A stretch of DNA of 64,000 nucleotides, taken from NCBI GenBank assembly GCA_963776195.1, contig CAVZMO010000015.1, positions 124,001-188,000 of the forward strand. The letters run 5' to 3'. The notes beneath the pieces were generated by a model, which made no database searches, had not been told where the DNA came from, and worked only from the letters and a program-made list of their open reading frames with translations. This stretch comes from CAVZMO01 sp963776195 (GTDB taxonomy: Bacteria; Nitrospirota; Thermodesulfovibrionia; Thermodesulfovibrionales; SM23-35). Position 1 is the stretch's first letter, and every line of letters begins with the position of its first letter. The position numbers were made by a program, and so were the translations under genes. This document shows positions 25,587 through 36,209 of this stretch, piece after piece.

Positions 25587-26611
25587 CACCATTGGAATTC
25601 CTCTATTTTCTGGGACTTTCCGTTAAGAAGATACATTCCCTCAGGCATCAGGAGACACTGCCCCGTAAGGTAATCAGCATCGGAAATTTGACACTCGGCG
25701 GAACAGGCAAAACTCCCGCAACTATTGCCCTGGCCAAAGAAGCCGGGAACCGTGACTTTAAGCCCTGCGTCCTTACGAGGGGGTATAAGGGAAAAGCCGT
25801 GGCCCCTTGTTTTGTGAGCAGGGGGAAAGGGGCCCTGCTGGACGCATGCCGGGCGGGAGACGAAGCCGTTCTTATGTCGGAGAAATTGAGCGGTGTACCG
25901 ATAATTAAAGGAAGGAACAGGTACGAAGCGGGAGAGTTTGCATTAAGCGCATTGCCCGCCGCCCTCAGTCCCGACGTTTTCATCCTCGATGACGGTTTCC
26001 AGCACTGGCGGCTTTGGAGAGACAAAGACATACTCTTGATAGACGGCGTCAGACCGTTCGGCAACAGGAGGATGCTGCCGCTGGGACCGTTAAGAGAGCC
26101 TATTGCCGCCATGAACAGGGCCGACATTATTGTCATAACAGGAACGGACAGTTCAGTCCGGAACCGGGAGTCCGGCGTCGGGGGTCTGATTAATGAAATA
26201 AGACAATATAATGTGAAGGCGCCGGTGTTTCTTGCGCGACACATTCCTTCAAACTTTGTAACGGCAAAAGGAGATACGTTCCCGCTCGAATGGGCGAAAG
26301 GTAAGAGCTTTTTCGGCTTCTGCGGCATAGGTAATCATCGGTCCTTCAGGGAAACCCTGGTATCGGCGGGTGTCGCATTGGCGGGGTTTAAACGGTTCAG
26401 AGATCACCATAAATACAGCGCTGGAGACATAAAAGCGATAACGGCAGATGCAAAGACGAGTTCTGCGTCGTGGATTGTTACGACGGAAAAAGATATAATG
26501 AGACTGAAAGGTTTTGAACTGCCGGAAAAACTTGTGGCGTTAGCTATCGAGTTTTATGCCGATGAAGGGTTTTATGATGAAGTCTTTGAGGGGATGCAAC
26601 ATTCAAAATAA
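25583..26611 (+). CDS. lpxK: Tetraacyldisaccharide 4'-kinase
   Basis: A 342-residue inner-membrane-associated kinase phosphorylating the 4' position of lipid A. It has the P-loop VISIGNLTLGGTGKTPATIALA, then LTRGYKGKA, GDEAVLMSEKLSGVPIIKGRNRYEAG, the Walker-B-like ILDDGFQHWRL, and IVTTEKDIMRL near the end. The frame is open upstream to 25478 but that part overlaps the DUF2062 gene; the ATG at 25583 gives the usual N-terminus (MTPLEFLYFLGLSVKKI). It is the last gene of the lpxB-waaA-DUF2062-lpxK group. Confidence 0.94.
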   Translation: MTPLEFLYFLGLSVKKIHSLRHQETLPRKVISIGNLTLGGTGKTPATIALAKEAGNRDFKPCVLTRGYKGKAVAPCFVSRGKGALLDACRAGDEAVLMSEKLSGVPIIKGRNRYEAGEFALSALPAALSPDVFILDDGFQHWRLWRDKDILLIDGVRPFGNRRMLPLGPLREPIAAMNRADIIVITGTDSSVRNRESGVGGLINEIRQYNVKAPVFLARHIPSNFVTAKGDTFPLEWAKGKSFFGFCGIGNHRSFRETLVSAGVALAGFKRFRDHHKYSAGDIKAITADAKTSSASWIVTTEKDIMRLKGFELPEKLVALAIEFYADEGFYDEVFEGMQHSK

Positions 26612-26664
26612 AAGAACTCTGGTAACCCTTCAGTGAAAGGTTGTAATCGAAATTACAAAATTTC

Positions 26665-26772
26665 CCCGTTCCCATCTTTGCCGTCCTTCGACAAGCTCAG
26701 GATGACAAATGTCATGGTGAGCCTGTCGAACCGTTCCCTCCCTTTGGCAAGGGGAGATTAGGAGGGATTTAA
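26665..26772. repeat. Composite of two dispersed intergenic repeats
   Basis: The 276-base spacer before the YjbQ gene holds CCTTCGACAAGCTCAGGATGAC followed by an inverted relative, GGTGAGCCTGTCGAACCGTTC (about 26684-26734), and then another C/G-run palindrome, CCCTCCCTTTGGCAAGGGGAGATTAGGAGGGAT (about 26736-26768). The first type is a common short inverted repeat of environmental bacterial genomes. No ORF is supported here. Confidence 0.65.
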
Positions 26773-26887
26773 TGAAACCTAATATTATCAATATCTCTGG
26801 TTGCTATCCTCCACGAAGGGATACGCAACATAGCATTTTATTTCTTTTTATTTTATAATTTGTGTTCATTTTTTATCGGAGGTTGAG

Positions 26888-27283
26888 ATGGTCAGGTATA
26901 TCAACGTCAGAAGTAAGTCGCGGATTGAGTTTATTGATATTACCGAGATGGTCCAGGAGGTTATAAAAGGTGCGGGCGTCGTGAAAGGGGTCTGTTATCT
27001 TTATGTTCCCCATACGACTGCAGGCATCACGATCAATGAAGGTGCGGACCCGAGCGTGCAGCGCGATATTCAGAACGCCCTGAGCAGGCTTATCCCCCAT
27101 GAATTGAATTATTTCCATAGGGAGGGAAACGCCGACGCCCATATAAAATCTACCCTTGTCGGGACATCGGTGAATGTGATTATCGATGAGGGGAAGTTGT
27201 TACTGGGAACCTGGCAGTCCGTCTTCTTCTGCGAGTTTGACGGTCCCCGGCACAGAAGGATAGCGGTCAAATTGATACCGTAA
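26888..27283 (+). CDS. YjbQ/UPF0047 family protein (thiamine-phosphate-synthase-like)
   Basis: A 131-residue protein of the YjbQ family. Motifs: VPHTTAGITINEGADPSVQRDI, NYFHREGNADAHIKSTLVGTSV and LLGTWQSVFFCEFDGPRHRRI. E. coli YjbQ has weak thiamine-phosphate synthase activity; the physiological role is unclear. The ATG at 26888 follows CGGAGG. The stop codon overlaps the ATG of the following nuclease-like gene by one base, so the two form a coupled pair. Confidence 0.9.
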   Translation: MVRYINVRSKSRIEFIDITEMVQEVIKGAGVVKGVCYLYVPHTTAGITINEGADPSVQRDIQNALSRLIPHELNYFHREGNADAHIKSTLVGTSVNVIIDEGKLLLGTWQSVFFCEFDGPRHRRIAVKLIP

Positions 27284-28113
27284 TGTCCGACGGCTCTTCC
27301 GATGAAACCGAATCCCTCCGTGAAGAGGTAAAGAGACTCAGAAAATCACTTTCGGAACTTACTCCTTCCCTGGATGTACTCCTGAGGAGGAGGGGTTTCA
27401 GGATCTATAAAGAAGAGCCTTCCGAAGACCTGCTCTTGCCTGCGGATAAATTTCTCGAAGACTTCTATGAGATGATGAAGAAGTATTCCTTTCGTTTATT
27501 CCTGAGAGACGTTATCAAGCACCAGAGGTCCTTCGGAATCGAGAATGTCACCTGGTATGCGACCTCAGAGGTGACGAAAAGATATGTCGAGTGCTTAAGA
27601 GACGTCGGCCTTGTGGAAAAGGCAGCCGACGGCTTCAGGCTTACCCTCGGACCCATAAAGAGTTTCGGAGAGACCCTCGAATGGTTTGTGGCGGAGCTAT
27701 TTAAGAAGGAATTTGCAACAGAGGCGATATGGGGAATACGGTTCAAACGGCCGAATGTGGGCGGCGACTATGACCTTATCGCAAAGGTCGATGGGTCGAT
27801 ATTGTATATGGAGATCAAATCGTCACCCCCGAAACAGATTTATCAGAGCGAGATCTCGGCCTTTTTCGACAGGGTAGCGGACCTCTCCCCCGAGATCAGC
27901 ATTTTTTTCGTGGATACGGAACTCAGGATGAAGGACAAGATTGTGTTTATGTTCGATGAAGAGCTAAGAAAGAGGTACGCCGAACCTCCGAAGGTTGTCA
28001 GGATCGAAAAAGAGCTATTTCAGATACGGGACAAGGTATTTATAGTAAATGCCAAGGACAGTATAGCCGCGAATATCGAAAAGGTATTAAGCCGTTATTT
28101 CAGGAACCGGTGA
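27283..28113 (+). CDS. PD-(D/E)XK nuclease-like uncharacterised protein
   Basis: A 276-residue soluble protein. Residues about 8-27 form a short coiled coil (ESLREEVKRLRKSLSEL). The middle (about 55-125) looks like a winged-helix region (FLRDVIKHQRSFGIENVTWYATSEVTKRYVECLRDVGLVEKAADGFRLT). The C-terminal half contains GGDYDLIAKVDGSILYMEIKSSPPKQI, whose D...E-x-K spacing matches the core of the PD-(D/E)XK phosphodiesterase fold. A DNA-repair, restriction or RNA role is possible; no specific family is recognised. It is coupled to the YjbQ gene and ends before an inverted repeat. Confidence 0.6.
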   Translation: MSDGSSDETESLREEVKRLRKSLSELTPSLDVLLRRRGFRIYKEEPSEDLLLPADKFLEDFYEMMKKYSFRLFLRDVIKHQRSFGIENVTWYATSEVTKRYVECLRDVGLVEKAADGFRLTLGPIKSFGETLEWFVAELFKKEFATEAIWGIRFKRPNVGGDYDLIAKVDGSILYMEIKSSPPKQIYQSEISAFFDRVADLSPEISIFFVDTELRMKDKIVFMFDEELRKRYAEPPKVVRIEKELFQIRDKVFIVNAKDSIAANIEKVLSRYFRNR

Positions 28114-28167
28114 GTTCTATTTTATGTCTGCCCGGCGGGAGACCTGCCGGAGATTGCGACAGCGTCA

Positions 28168-28184
28168 CCACCGCCTCGCGGTGG
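28168..28184. terminator. Stem-loop between convergent genes
   Basis: CCACCGC-CTC-GCGGTGG is a perfect seven-pair hairpin. A second imperfect stem (CCGGC...GCCGG) lies about 40 bases upstream. The position between convergent gene ends suggests a terminator, but there is no T run; it may equally be a dispersed repeat. Confidence 0.4.
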
Positions 28185-28202
28185 CAGCAAAATTGAACGA
28201 TT

Positions 28203-29021
28203 TTATTTGACAACATATTTCTGCAACCACTGCTCCCATTTATGCTTCTCGTCTTTACCATATTGTTCACCTGTGATATTGCGAAGCGCACGGGCAGCCC
28301 ACTCACCGTCTTTGTCATCCAACCGTTTATATAAAAAAGGCGCTGCTCCGAGCGCATATTTTCCCAGCCCGCCTATAACCTTTGCTGCGAGACCCAAATA
28401 GTCGGATCGTCAAGGGCTTCGCAGAGAGCAGATAAAGAAAACCGTGCGATACGACGTTTGAGTGCATCATCACTCGACTTAACAAGGTTTTCAAAAGTAG
28501 AAATCACAGCCATTCTTATATTATTGGCTTGATCATTTAGGCTGCGGGCAAGAAAGCCGATACGTTCATCATCAATCGCAAAAGGGACTATTTTCGACAG
28601 CGTCTGAAAAGCCATCAGCCGCAGTTCCTTTGCGTCTTCATTTTTGTATTTAGCAATTTCTATTAATATCGGCACAGCATATCCGGAAACTACACTTAAT
28701 TGAAGTCGTGAATCCTCACGCAGAGGGGATTGATTATAAAAGAAGACACAATTCTCAATAATCGACGTCAAAAGTTTTTAACGCTCTTTCCCGGATCTCA
28801 ATAGATTTATCATGTGTTACTGTTCTTAGAATTGATTGGGAAATTGCTTTTAAATCATCTTTATCGCTGGAAGTTAAGAAAATAGATTTGAGCTTGGCAA
28901 GAGCACCATCACGCTCGTTATGTGACAACGAACTGTTCTGTAGTATTTTGAGCGCATCGATGATTTTACTATTTTTAGTTGAGATTTCATCTGATTTAAA
29001 GAATTTACTAAGAATGCCCAT
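28203..29021 (-). pseudogene. HEAT-repeat-like protein, broken by two frameshifts
   Basis: Three consecutive minus-strand frames read as one helical-repeat protein. 29021-28755 gives MGILSKFFKSDEISTKNS through IEIRERALKTF. 28771-28373 continues LTSIIENCVFFYNQ to ALCEALDDPTIWV. 28397-28203 gives AAKVIGGLGKYALGAAPFLYKRLDDKDGEWAARALRNITG. The helix pairs with A..L..I and W.AARAL patterns resemble HEAT or armadillo repeats. Joins are near 28760 and 28385. Intact it would have about 270 residues. Whether the frameshifts are real or sequence errors cannot be decided here; they are the first of a dense run of such breaks downstream. Confidence 0.6.
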
Positions 29022-29235
29022 CTTTTATCGCCTCCTTGCGCCTACAGTGAAGAGACAACTTGGCCACATACCAACACTGGCTCGTCTATCCCCACTGTAA
29101 ATCATTATAATTATTTCAAACTTACAATTTTTTCACAATTTCTGTCAATAAAGATTACGTAGGATGAAGCACTCATTAATTATTAACCGTACTTACAAGA
29201 TCTTAAGCGTCGGACTGATGACCACTGACCGGCCC

Positions 29236-29257
29236 ACTATGTAATCCGTTACATAGT
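29236..29257. promoter_or_regulatory. Perfect palindrome upstream of the pilus cassette
   Basis: ACTATGTAA-TCCG-TTACATAGT is a nine-base perfect inverted repeat about 60 bases upstream of the candidate sigma-54 promoter. It could be an activator site or a weak hairpin. Apart from this and the promoter, the 29022-29413 gap shows nothing. Confidence 0.45.
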
Positions 29258-29318
29258 TTTATAACAAGAGTTACCCACCCTGCTTAAAGAATATCAATAT
29301 TTTCAAAGAGTTATAAAA

Positions 29319-29334
29319 TGGCATAGTAGTTGCT
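29319..29334 (+). promoter_or_regulatory. Candidate sigma-54 (-24/-12) promoter
   Basis: TGGCATAGTAGTTGCT matches the sigma-54 consensus TGGCAC-N5-TTGCW at all but one position, with the invariant GG and GC correctly spaced. It lies 80 bases before the first gene of pilus cassette copy A. Sigma-54 control with PilS/PilR is well known for pilin genes. Confidence 0.65.
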
Positions 29335-29413
29335 TAATATTAATTTGTGACTATAAATTTTCAGAAACTTAGGAATTTTAAACAAGTGTAAGCAATTATT
29401 TTGTGAGGTGGGT

Positions 29414-29737
29414 ATGGAAAGGGAGAAGAAATGCTGGATGCTTTTAATTTCGATTGTTGTTTTTTCGGTTTTGAGCATTCATTCGGTGGAAGCCGTGGAC
29501 GAACTTTATTTGACCGGCGTAATAAGAAGTATCGATCTCAGGGCGGGCACGGTGACCGTGGACGTGAAATCCCGGAGCTGCAAGGGTGTGAGGAGATTCA
29601 AGTTTGACAATACAATAGACATGGAAGGCCTGGAAGGGAAGAAGATCTCTTTTTCCATTGACAGTTCGGTCTGCAAAGTCGGGGGGATATACAAAATTAC
29701 AGCGATGACTCTCGTGCAGGAGGTGAATTCGAGATGA
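29414..29737 (+). CDS. Small exported protein, cassette copy A
   Basis: A 107-residue protein starting at ATG 29414 behind GTGAGGTG. A signal peptide covers about residues 1-27 (hydrophobic LLISIVVFSVLSIHSVEA). The mature part is beta-rich: ELYLTGVIRSIDLRAGTVTVDVKSRSCKGVRRFKF, then SFSIDSSVCKVGGIYKI, with two cysteines, suggesting an OB-like or small beta-barrel fold. A paralogue starts at 38695 in the same position before the second PilY1 gene. No known family is recognised. The PilY1 start codon overlaps its stop. Being conserved as the first gene of both cassettes suggests a role in PilY1 or minor-pilin assembly. Confidence 0.75.
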   Translation: MEREKKCWMLLISIVVFSVLSIHSVEAVDELYLTGVIRSIDLRAGTVTVDVKSRSCKGVRRFKFDNTIDMEGLEGKKISFSIDSSVCKVGGIYKITAMTLVQEVNSR

Positions 29738-32700
29738 AAAGAAATCTTGTTGCACTATTTTTGGCTTTGGCGGCCTTTGTTGGTGTCTGGTCCATTTTCT
29801 GCCGCCCATTCAGCGCTAATGACCGACTATTGCCAGAACCCTCCGCTCATCCCGCAGCCCATAGATCCGAACATCCTCTTTGTTGTTGATACAAGTGGCA
29901 GTATGCAGTGGTGCGCCTATTACACCGGCACCAGTAGTACGCATTGCCCTAATGCGAGCTCTAGTGATGGTAATGATGATAGCGATGGCGATGGTATTTG
30001 GAACGGCTATGTTTCCACGGCCGGCTATGAGGGCTATTTTGATCCCGAGAAGTTTTACACTTTGGTATCGGGTGTATATCAGGAGAATCCCAACCCGGGA
30101 GCAACCTGCACTTGCACATGCTCGACCTGGACATGCAGGAGCTCCAACTCAGGGGGATGCTCCCCAAAGGGCACGCACGGCTGCTCGTCAACCAGGTACG
30201 CCTGCTGCACGGCACAGACATGCACAGGTGCATGCACTGCCTTGTCGGGCAATTATCTAAACTATGCCAACATGCACAGGATCGACCTCCTTCGATGGGC
30301 CATGACAGGAGGATCACCGGCTTCATGCGGCTCTACATCCCCCTCAAACGGTCCCTGATTACTGTGATCCTGAGTTGTATAATGAGTCCGGAAACAATTC
30401 GGAGCGGAAAGGTGGGGACTGTCTGCAGCGATACCCTTGCTATAGACGGTGCAAGCAAACTTGGCGGCTGCATCCTCAAGACCGATAATGCGACACAGGT
30501 CAAGGTGCCGTGGACAAGGGTCCATGACAGTCTTGCCTTCGAGTTCAGCAATCTGGAGCTGAGGCCGAGGATGGGCGCCCTGTTTTTTAATGGTTCGAGG
30601 AGTGGACTCTAGACAGCTCGGTCTATATCGGGGATGCCACGACTGCCGCGAATACCATCAATCTCACATACCCATACATGAATCTCATAACCAAAGTGAA
30701 TGCGGCAGTGGCTACCGGCGGCACTCCCACCGGCCCGGCGATGTGGGATGCGTATAATTACTTTGCCCAGAACAGCCCTCAAAACGGAGGCTTTACGCCC
30801 ATGGCCGTAGGTTCAACTACGAATTGCTGGAGAAACCCCATGTATGTCTGCGACCAGACAGGGCTGAGCTGCACATTTGTCCCCTGTGCGGGGAACTTCG
30901 TGATACTTGTGTCGGACGGCCAGTGGAACAGTCCTTCATGCACCATCGGGAATAATCCCTCTTGTTCTTCAACCTCCTCCGCTGACCCCGTCATACCTGC
31001 CTACTGCGATCATAAGGGATTTCAGAATAAGAGCGCTGTTCCGCCCACCAACACAAAAGTGAGCGGCGTTTACACAATAGGGCTTTTCATGGGCGGCACC
31101 GGAGTAACGGCGATGAAGAATATTGCGATGTACGGCTCCTTTGACAATAACTTGAAGACCTGGCCCGGTAGCTTGACTGGCTATCCCGCCGGGACATGCA
31201 CGTCCATGACCGACTGCACGGCTTCACCTACAAAGGGAGCTCCTGTACGGCGCTGCCTGGGTCCTCCCCGGACTGGGACAAGGATGCCGACAGTGTCCCG
31301 GACACTTTTTATTCCGCCACCAACGCCCTGGAGATTAAAGATTCCATCATAACCAGCATCCTCGACATACTTCAGCAAGCAACTTCAGGCACGGCGGTCT
31401 CCATTCTTGCGTCGGGTGAAGGAAGCGGCGCAAATCTTCTCCAGGCATTTTTCTATCCCAGGAAGGCGTTTTCGGACACAGACATCGAATGGGTAGGCGA
31501 GATGCAGAACCTCTGGTACTATCTGGACCCGAAGCTGCAGGTGAGCACGATAAGAGAGGACACTGATACCGACAAGAAACTGGAGCTCAAGAATGACAAT
31601 GTTGTCCATTTCAGATTTGATACCACCCTGAACAAGACAAGGGCGGATCTGTACAAAGACGACAACGGTGACGGGAGCTCCCTGACGTATCAGTAAACCG
31701 TTGACCTGGAACAGACAAAGAGCCTATGGGAAGCGGGAAAAATGTTGTGGTCAAGGAACTTGTCAACATCTCCGAGAACCCTTTACACCACAACGGACGG
31801 AATCTCGTTGTTGAGTGGCGGTTTTTCCGCATCCAATGCAGCAACGTTAAAGAACTATCTGCAGGCTGCGACGAATGCCGAGGCGACGAATATAATAAAT
31901 TATGTCAGCGGGACAGATATCTCAGGGTACAGGCCAAGGACCGTCACCATTCCTCCTGATACTACGGCAAAGGTCTGGAAGCTGGGAGACATCGTCTCAT
32001 CAACCCCTAAAGTGCAGGGATGGATAAAGCTTAATGGATATAATCTGGATCCTCCCTCGGGGTACGGCGATACCAGTTACCAGAAATACCTTGATTCCAT
32101 CGAGTATAAAAAGCGGGGGATGGTGTATGTCGGTGCCAACGATGGAATGCTCCATGCCTTTAAACTCGGTTCGCCGGAGACTGCTAACAGCACCACGGAC
32201 AAATTCCTGATCTCGCAACTGTGCGATGACATCAACGGCAACGGGAAATGCGACGTCGGTGAGACACCAGCAGCCAATCTCGGGAAAGAGATATGGTCAT
32301 ATATCCCGAAGAATTCCCTGCCTTATCTCAAGTATCTGACCGATCCGAACTACTGCCATCTCTTTTATGTAGATGCAACGCCTTATCTCGTCGAGGCAAG
32401 CATAAATATGCCCTCGGATTGCACTACAGGTGTTAACTCGACTTGTCCGAGGGAAACAACTTTTATAAAGGACGCACAAGATAAGGACACAAGAAATCTG
32501 GACATGAGCAAAACAAGCTGGAGGACGATCGTTATCGGCGGCATGGGGCAGGGCGGCGCGTGCAGAAAGGTCACAGGGGGGGCCTGTGCTACGGGTAACT
32601 GTTCGCACACTACTTCCACTTCGTGCACCGTCGACGCCAATTGTCCGGCAGGTGAGAAATGTCTTCTTAATTGCGTAAAAACACCTATCATGGACCCGGT

Positions 32701-33909
32701 TGACAATGCCAAGGGCCTGGGCTATTCATCGTATTTTGCCCTTGACGTGACGAACCCGGGGAGCCCCTCCCTATTATGGGAGTTCTCGGAGGCCAATATC
32801 CCGGATGCAAACAAGGGCCTCGGCTTTTCAACATCAGGACCAGCTGTGGTGAGGATCGGAAACAGGGGCCAGAACGGCAATTGGTACGCTGTCTTTGCTT
32901 CCGGCCCCACGGGGCCTATAGATACGGGGCTCCGCCAGTTCATGGGGAAATCGGACCAGAACCTCAGGCTCTTCGTCGTAGACATGAAAACAGGGGCACT
33001 GGTGAGGACGATAGACACGGGACTTTCAAACGCCTTTGGTGGTTCTTTGGCAACTGCAACCGTTGATACCGACAGGTGGAGGCCTGACAGACCCGGGAAC
33101 TACCAGGATGATGTGTTTTATGTCGGTTACACTCAACGGTCCGGTACGAACTGGGTCGGCGGAGTGTTGAGGGTATCAACGAGAAGGAGTCTGATCCCAA
33201 CAATTGGGTGGTGAGCACTGTAATAAACGGCATTGGTCCTGTCACCTCCTCCATCGGCCATCTCCAGGACAGGACACGCCACAGGTTATGGCTCTATTTC
33301 GGAACGGGCAGGTATTTTTACAAGATAGGCACAGATATAGATGACGCGGACGCACAACGGAATATTTATGGCATAAAGGACCCATGTTATAACAAAGATA
33401 CTGACGCATTCCTTCCCAACTGCACTTCCTCTGTCTCGGGCCTGACTGACTCAACAACGAGTCCGCCTTCTTCGGAACCGGATAACGGATGGTTTATTAC
33501 CCTTGACCCTTCCGGCACCTCTTACACGGCGGAAAGGGTGATAACGAATCCCCTTGCAGCATCCAGCAGCGTCGTCTTCTTCACGACATTCGCGCCTACC
33601 GCCAATATATGCGGATACAACGGGAATTCATATCTCTGGGCGGTAAACTACAATACGGGAGGGGCGCCGTCTTCCACGGCCCTCCAGGGAACGGCATTGA
33701 TCCAGGTATCCACGGGAGAGATCAAGGAGGTGCCCCTGGCCACTGCCTTTACGGACAAAAGTTACAGCGGGGCCCCAACAGGCCCAAGCGGCACCCCGCA
33801 AGGCAGAAGGACACCCGCTTTTCTTGGAGTGCCTCCAAAGGGCGCGGGTTTGTCGGTTATAACGAATCCAAGACCGGTGAAAAAGGTCCTTCATATGCAG
33901 GAAAGATGA
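29734..33909 (+). pseudogene. pilY1: PilY1 family type IV pilus adhesin, copy A, frameshifted
   Basis: Consecutive frames line up with the PilY1 gene at 39012. The start is MKRNLVALFLALAAFVGV at 29734, then a shift (near 29790) into NILFVVDTSGSMQ, a von Willebrand A domain with a DxSxS metal site. Further shifts lie near 30350, 30400, 30595, 31225 and 33178, and there is an in-frame TAA at 31694-31696. The C-terminal beta-propeller is recognisable: MVYVGANDGMLHAFKLGSPE, KEIWSYIPKNSLPYLKYL, LWLYFGTGRYFYKIG and the end KKVLHMQER. Cysteine-rich inserts lie at about 30100-30240 and 32560-32690. PilY1 proteins are pilus-tip or surface proteins in adhesion and pilus assembly. The stop overlaps the next ATG. 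Confidence 0.85.
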
Positions 33910-34476
33910 AACAGGACGGAGTGACACTGATAGAGTTGCTGATAGTTATCGCCATAGGCGGCATCCTGGTCATCGCTCTGGGATTCGAGTTTGTGGGCTG
34001 GATGGCAAGGTACAGGGTGGAGAGCCAGATCAAGACGATGCAGGCTGATTTGTTGAATGCAAGGCAGAGGGCCATGGAGAAGAATATTCAATACGTAGCT
34101 CAATTCAGGCGGACAAAATAAGTTATGTCATATGTGAAGACAGCAACGGCAATAGCCTTTGCGATGCGCCTGCAGAGACAACGAACAAGCATCTCGCAGA
34201 CACTTTCGAAGAACGGCCTCAGGTATCCGATGAACTGGACTTGGTTGAACCTTGGGATGGTACCGAGAGCAATATAATTGTTATCGACAGGAGAGGCACT
34301 CTGCCGTGCACGGATCCTAATGCGACATGCACCGGGTTTATCTTTCTCAGAAATCCTGATACGGGAAATCCTTACAAACCGACGGATGATATCGATTACG
34401 ACTGCATTCATTGTCTGCGGTGAGGATCAACGTGGGGAAGTATGATACGACGAACAACAGCTGCACTGCGAAATAA
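33906..34476 (+). pseudogene. FimT/GspH-like minor pseudopilin, copy A, frameshifted
   Basis: Starts MKQDGVTLIELLIVIAIGGILVIALGF: a short leader, the prepilin cleavage site after Gly5, Glu at mature position 5 and a hydrophobic helix. The frame breaks near 34110, continues as YVICEDSNGNSLCDAPAET, and shifts again near 34418 to give VRINVGKYDTTNNSCTAK, matching the C-terminus of the intact copy B protein (TRINMGKWTGSSCDAK). The ATG overlaps the PilY1 stop (ATGA). Confidence 0.75.
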
Positions 34477-34937
34477 CAGAAAAGGTTTACTCTCGTGGAG
34501 ATGATGATCGCCATGGTGATCATCATGGTGGGCCTTCTCGGCCTTGTCCAGGCCACGCTCTTGACCATAGACAACAATATGAGAAACCTTTCAGGGACGA
34601 GGCGGTGAGGATCTCCGAACAGGCATTAACCGGTGAATTAATTGACAAATATAACATCAGTCATGAAGTGTTGAAGAACCTTCCCGTGGGCAACGACACG
34701 TTACCGAATGGCACATGGCCCTCGTTTACTGTGGCAAGGAATTTCCGGTAGCGCCCTAAACAAGAGTATACAGTAGGACAACAGTCAAGAATCTATTGCC
34801 GGCTGCCGGACGGCTCGAGAAAGAGCTTGCAGGTAATTGTCGGGTGGGACCATAAGAATGAGACGCCTCCCAAACCGGGGACCGACGAACAGGAGTTCCA
34901 GCATTCAATAACCTCCATAGTGGTGAGTGCGCTATGA
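34477..34937 (+). pseudogene. PilV-like minor pilin, copy A, frameshifted
   Basis: Pieces in several frames read RKGL, TLVEMMIAMVIIMVGLLGLVQATLLTIDNNMRNL, RDEAVRISEQ and later LQVIVGWDHKNETPPKPGTD, with a TGA at 34935-34937. They align in order with the PilV-like copy B gene at 43957. Where copy B has ATG this copy shows CTG, so even the start codon seems lost. At least three frameshifts are needed to join the pieces. Confidence 0.65.
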
Positions 34938-36207
34938 TGCGGAAACACGACGGATTCACCTTGATAGAGTTGATGATCGCCATGGTGGTATTCATGTTTG
35001 TCATCGTTGCTGCCACGGGGATATTCATTCCCCTTGTGAGCCAATTCAAGCAGCAGTCCAAGATCACTGAGACGAATATTGAGGGCATTGTCGGCCTCGA
35101 ACTCTTGAGGGGCGACCTTGAGCAGGCAGGGTTCGGACTGCCCTTGTATTTCCAGGATGATACAAAAATTAACTATGCCGAGGCGGCAAATGATCCGGCA
35201 AACAAATATAATGACGTTCCCGCGGATGCGCCGAGGGCGATCGTGAGTTGGTAACGCTGTTAATTTTGCCAGCATAGTGAACGGTTCGGATTATCTGGTC
35301 ATCAAGTCTGTCGTGGTTGCCAAGAAGCGACACAGCCCACAAGTGGACATCCATTGCCGACGTGCCCGGAACGGTTCCGAGGGAATGGGATGATGCTTCC
35401 TATAACCTCGATAATACGGACAGGGTCATTGTGATAAAACCGAAGGTCGGTGACATAAAAGTGAAGGAATTGGTCATGGACGATACGAAATTTTTCACCA
35501 AATACTCGAAAACGTCTTTCCCCGCGAATTTCTCTCCCCAGTACCCCGCGACGAACCCGCAAGAGGCGTATCTGATATACGGCGTTGACCCCACGTATGA
35601 TTTGAAAATGCCCTTCAACAGGGCTGATTATTATGTCGGCATCCCTAACAACACTCCTCAATGTTCCCGGGTACCGACGAGATGTGCAGCCGGGACAGGG
35701 GTCCTTGTGAAGGCGGTATTGGACCACAAGGCAGGCGTCGATTTTCCGTCGCCGGATGGTGTCACCTCCCCGAATGTCACCCCCTTTCTTGACTGTGTTG
35801 CCGATATGCAGGTGGTCTTCGGGCTGGATATGGGTTCGGCCGGAGGAGGTGCGGACCCCAATGGAGTGATCGGGACTTATTCGAACCGGACGGTTCGATC
35901 GTGATGCTCGGGCGTCACCGGAGAACGAAGGTAAGTGCAGGCGACGTGCAGCAAGTGCTGAGTTTCATTGGACTTCAGAGATTCAGGAAACTTTGCAGGA
36001 GGTCAGGGTCTATATCCTGGCCCACGAGGGGCAAAAGGACCCGAATTATACCTATCCCAACAGTACGGTATTTGTCGGCACGAACTGCTCATATTGGTGA
36101 CATCGGTTGGAAGGAGCTTCGATTTCACCGCAACCGGAATGCCAACTGGCAGAAACTACAGATGGAAGCTCTATACATTTGTGTGTGAAACCACAAAATA
36201 TGAGGTA
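34934..36207 (+). pseudogene. PilW-like minor pilin, copy A, frameshifted
   Basis: Begins MMRKHDGFTLIELMIAMVVFMFVIVAA, with a prepilin leader and Glu5, then SQFKQQSKITETNIEGIVGLELLRGDLEQAGFGLP. The frame stops at 35254 and homology continues at about 35317-35904 (MPFNRADYYVGIPNN, FLDCVADMQVVFGLD), then EVRVYILAHEGQKDPNY and NYRWKLYTFV to a TAG at 36205-36207. All pieces match copy B (44418-45596) in order. The ATG overlaps the upstream stop. Confidence 0.72.
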
Positions 36208-36209
36208 GA

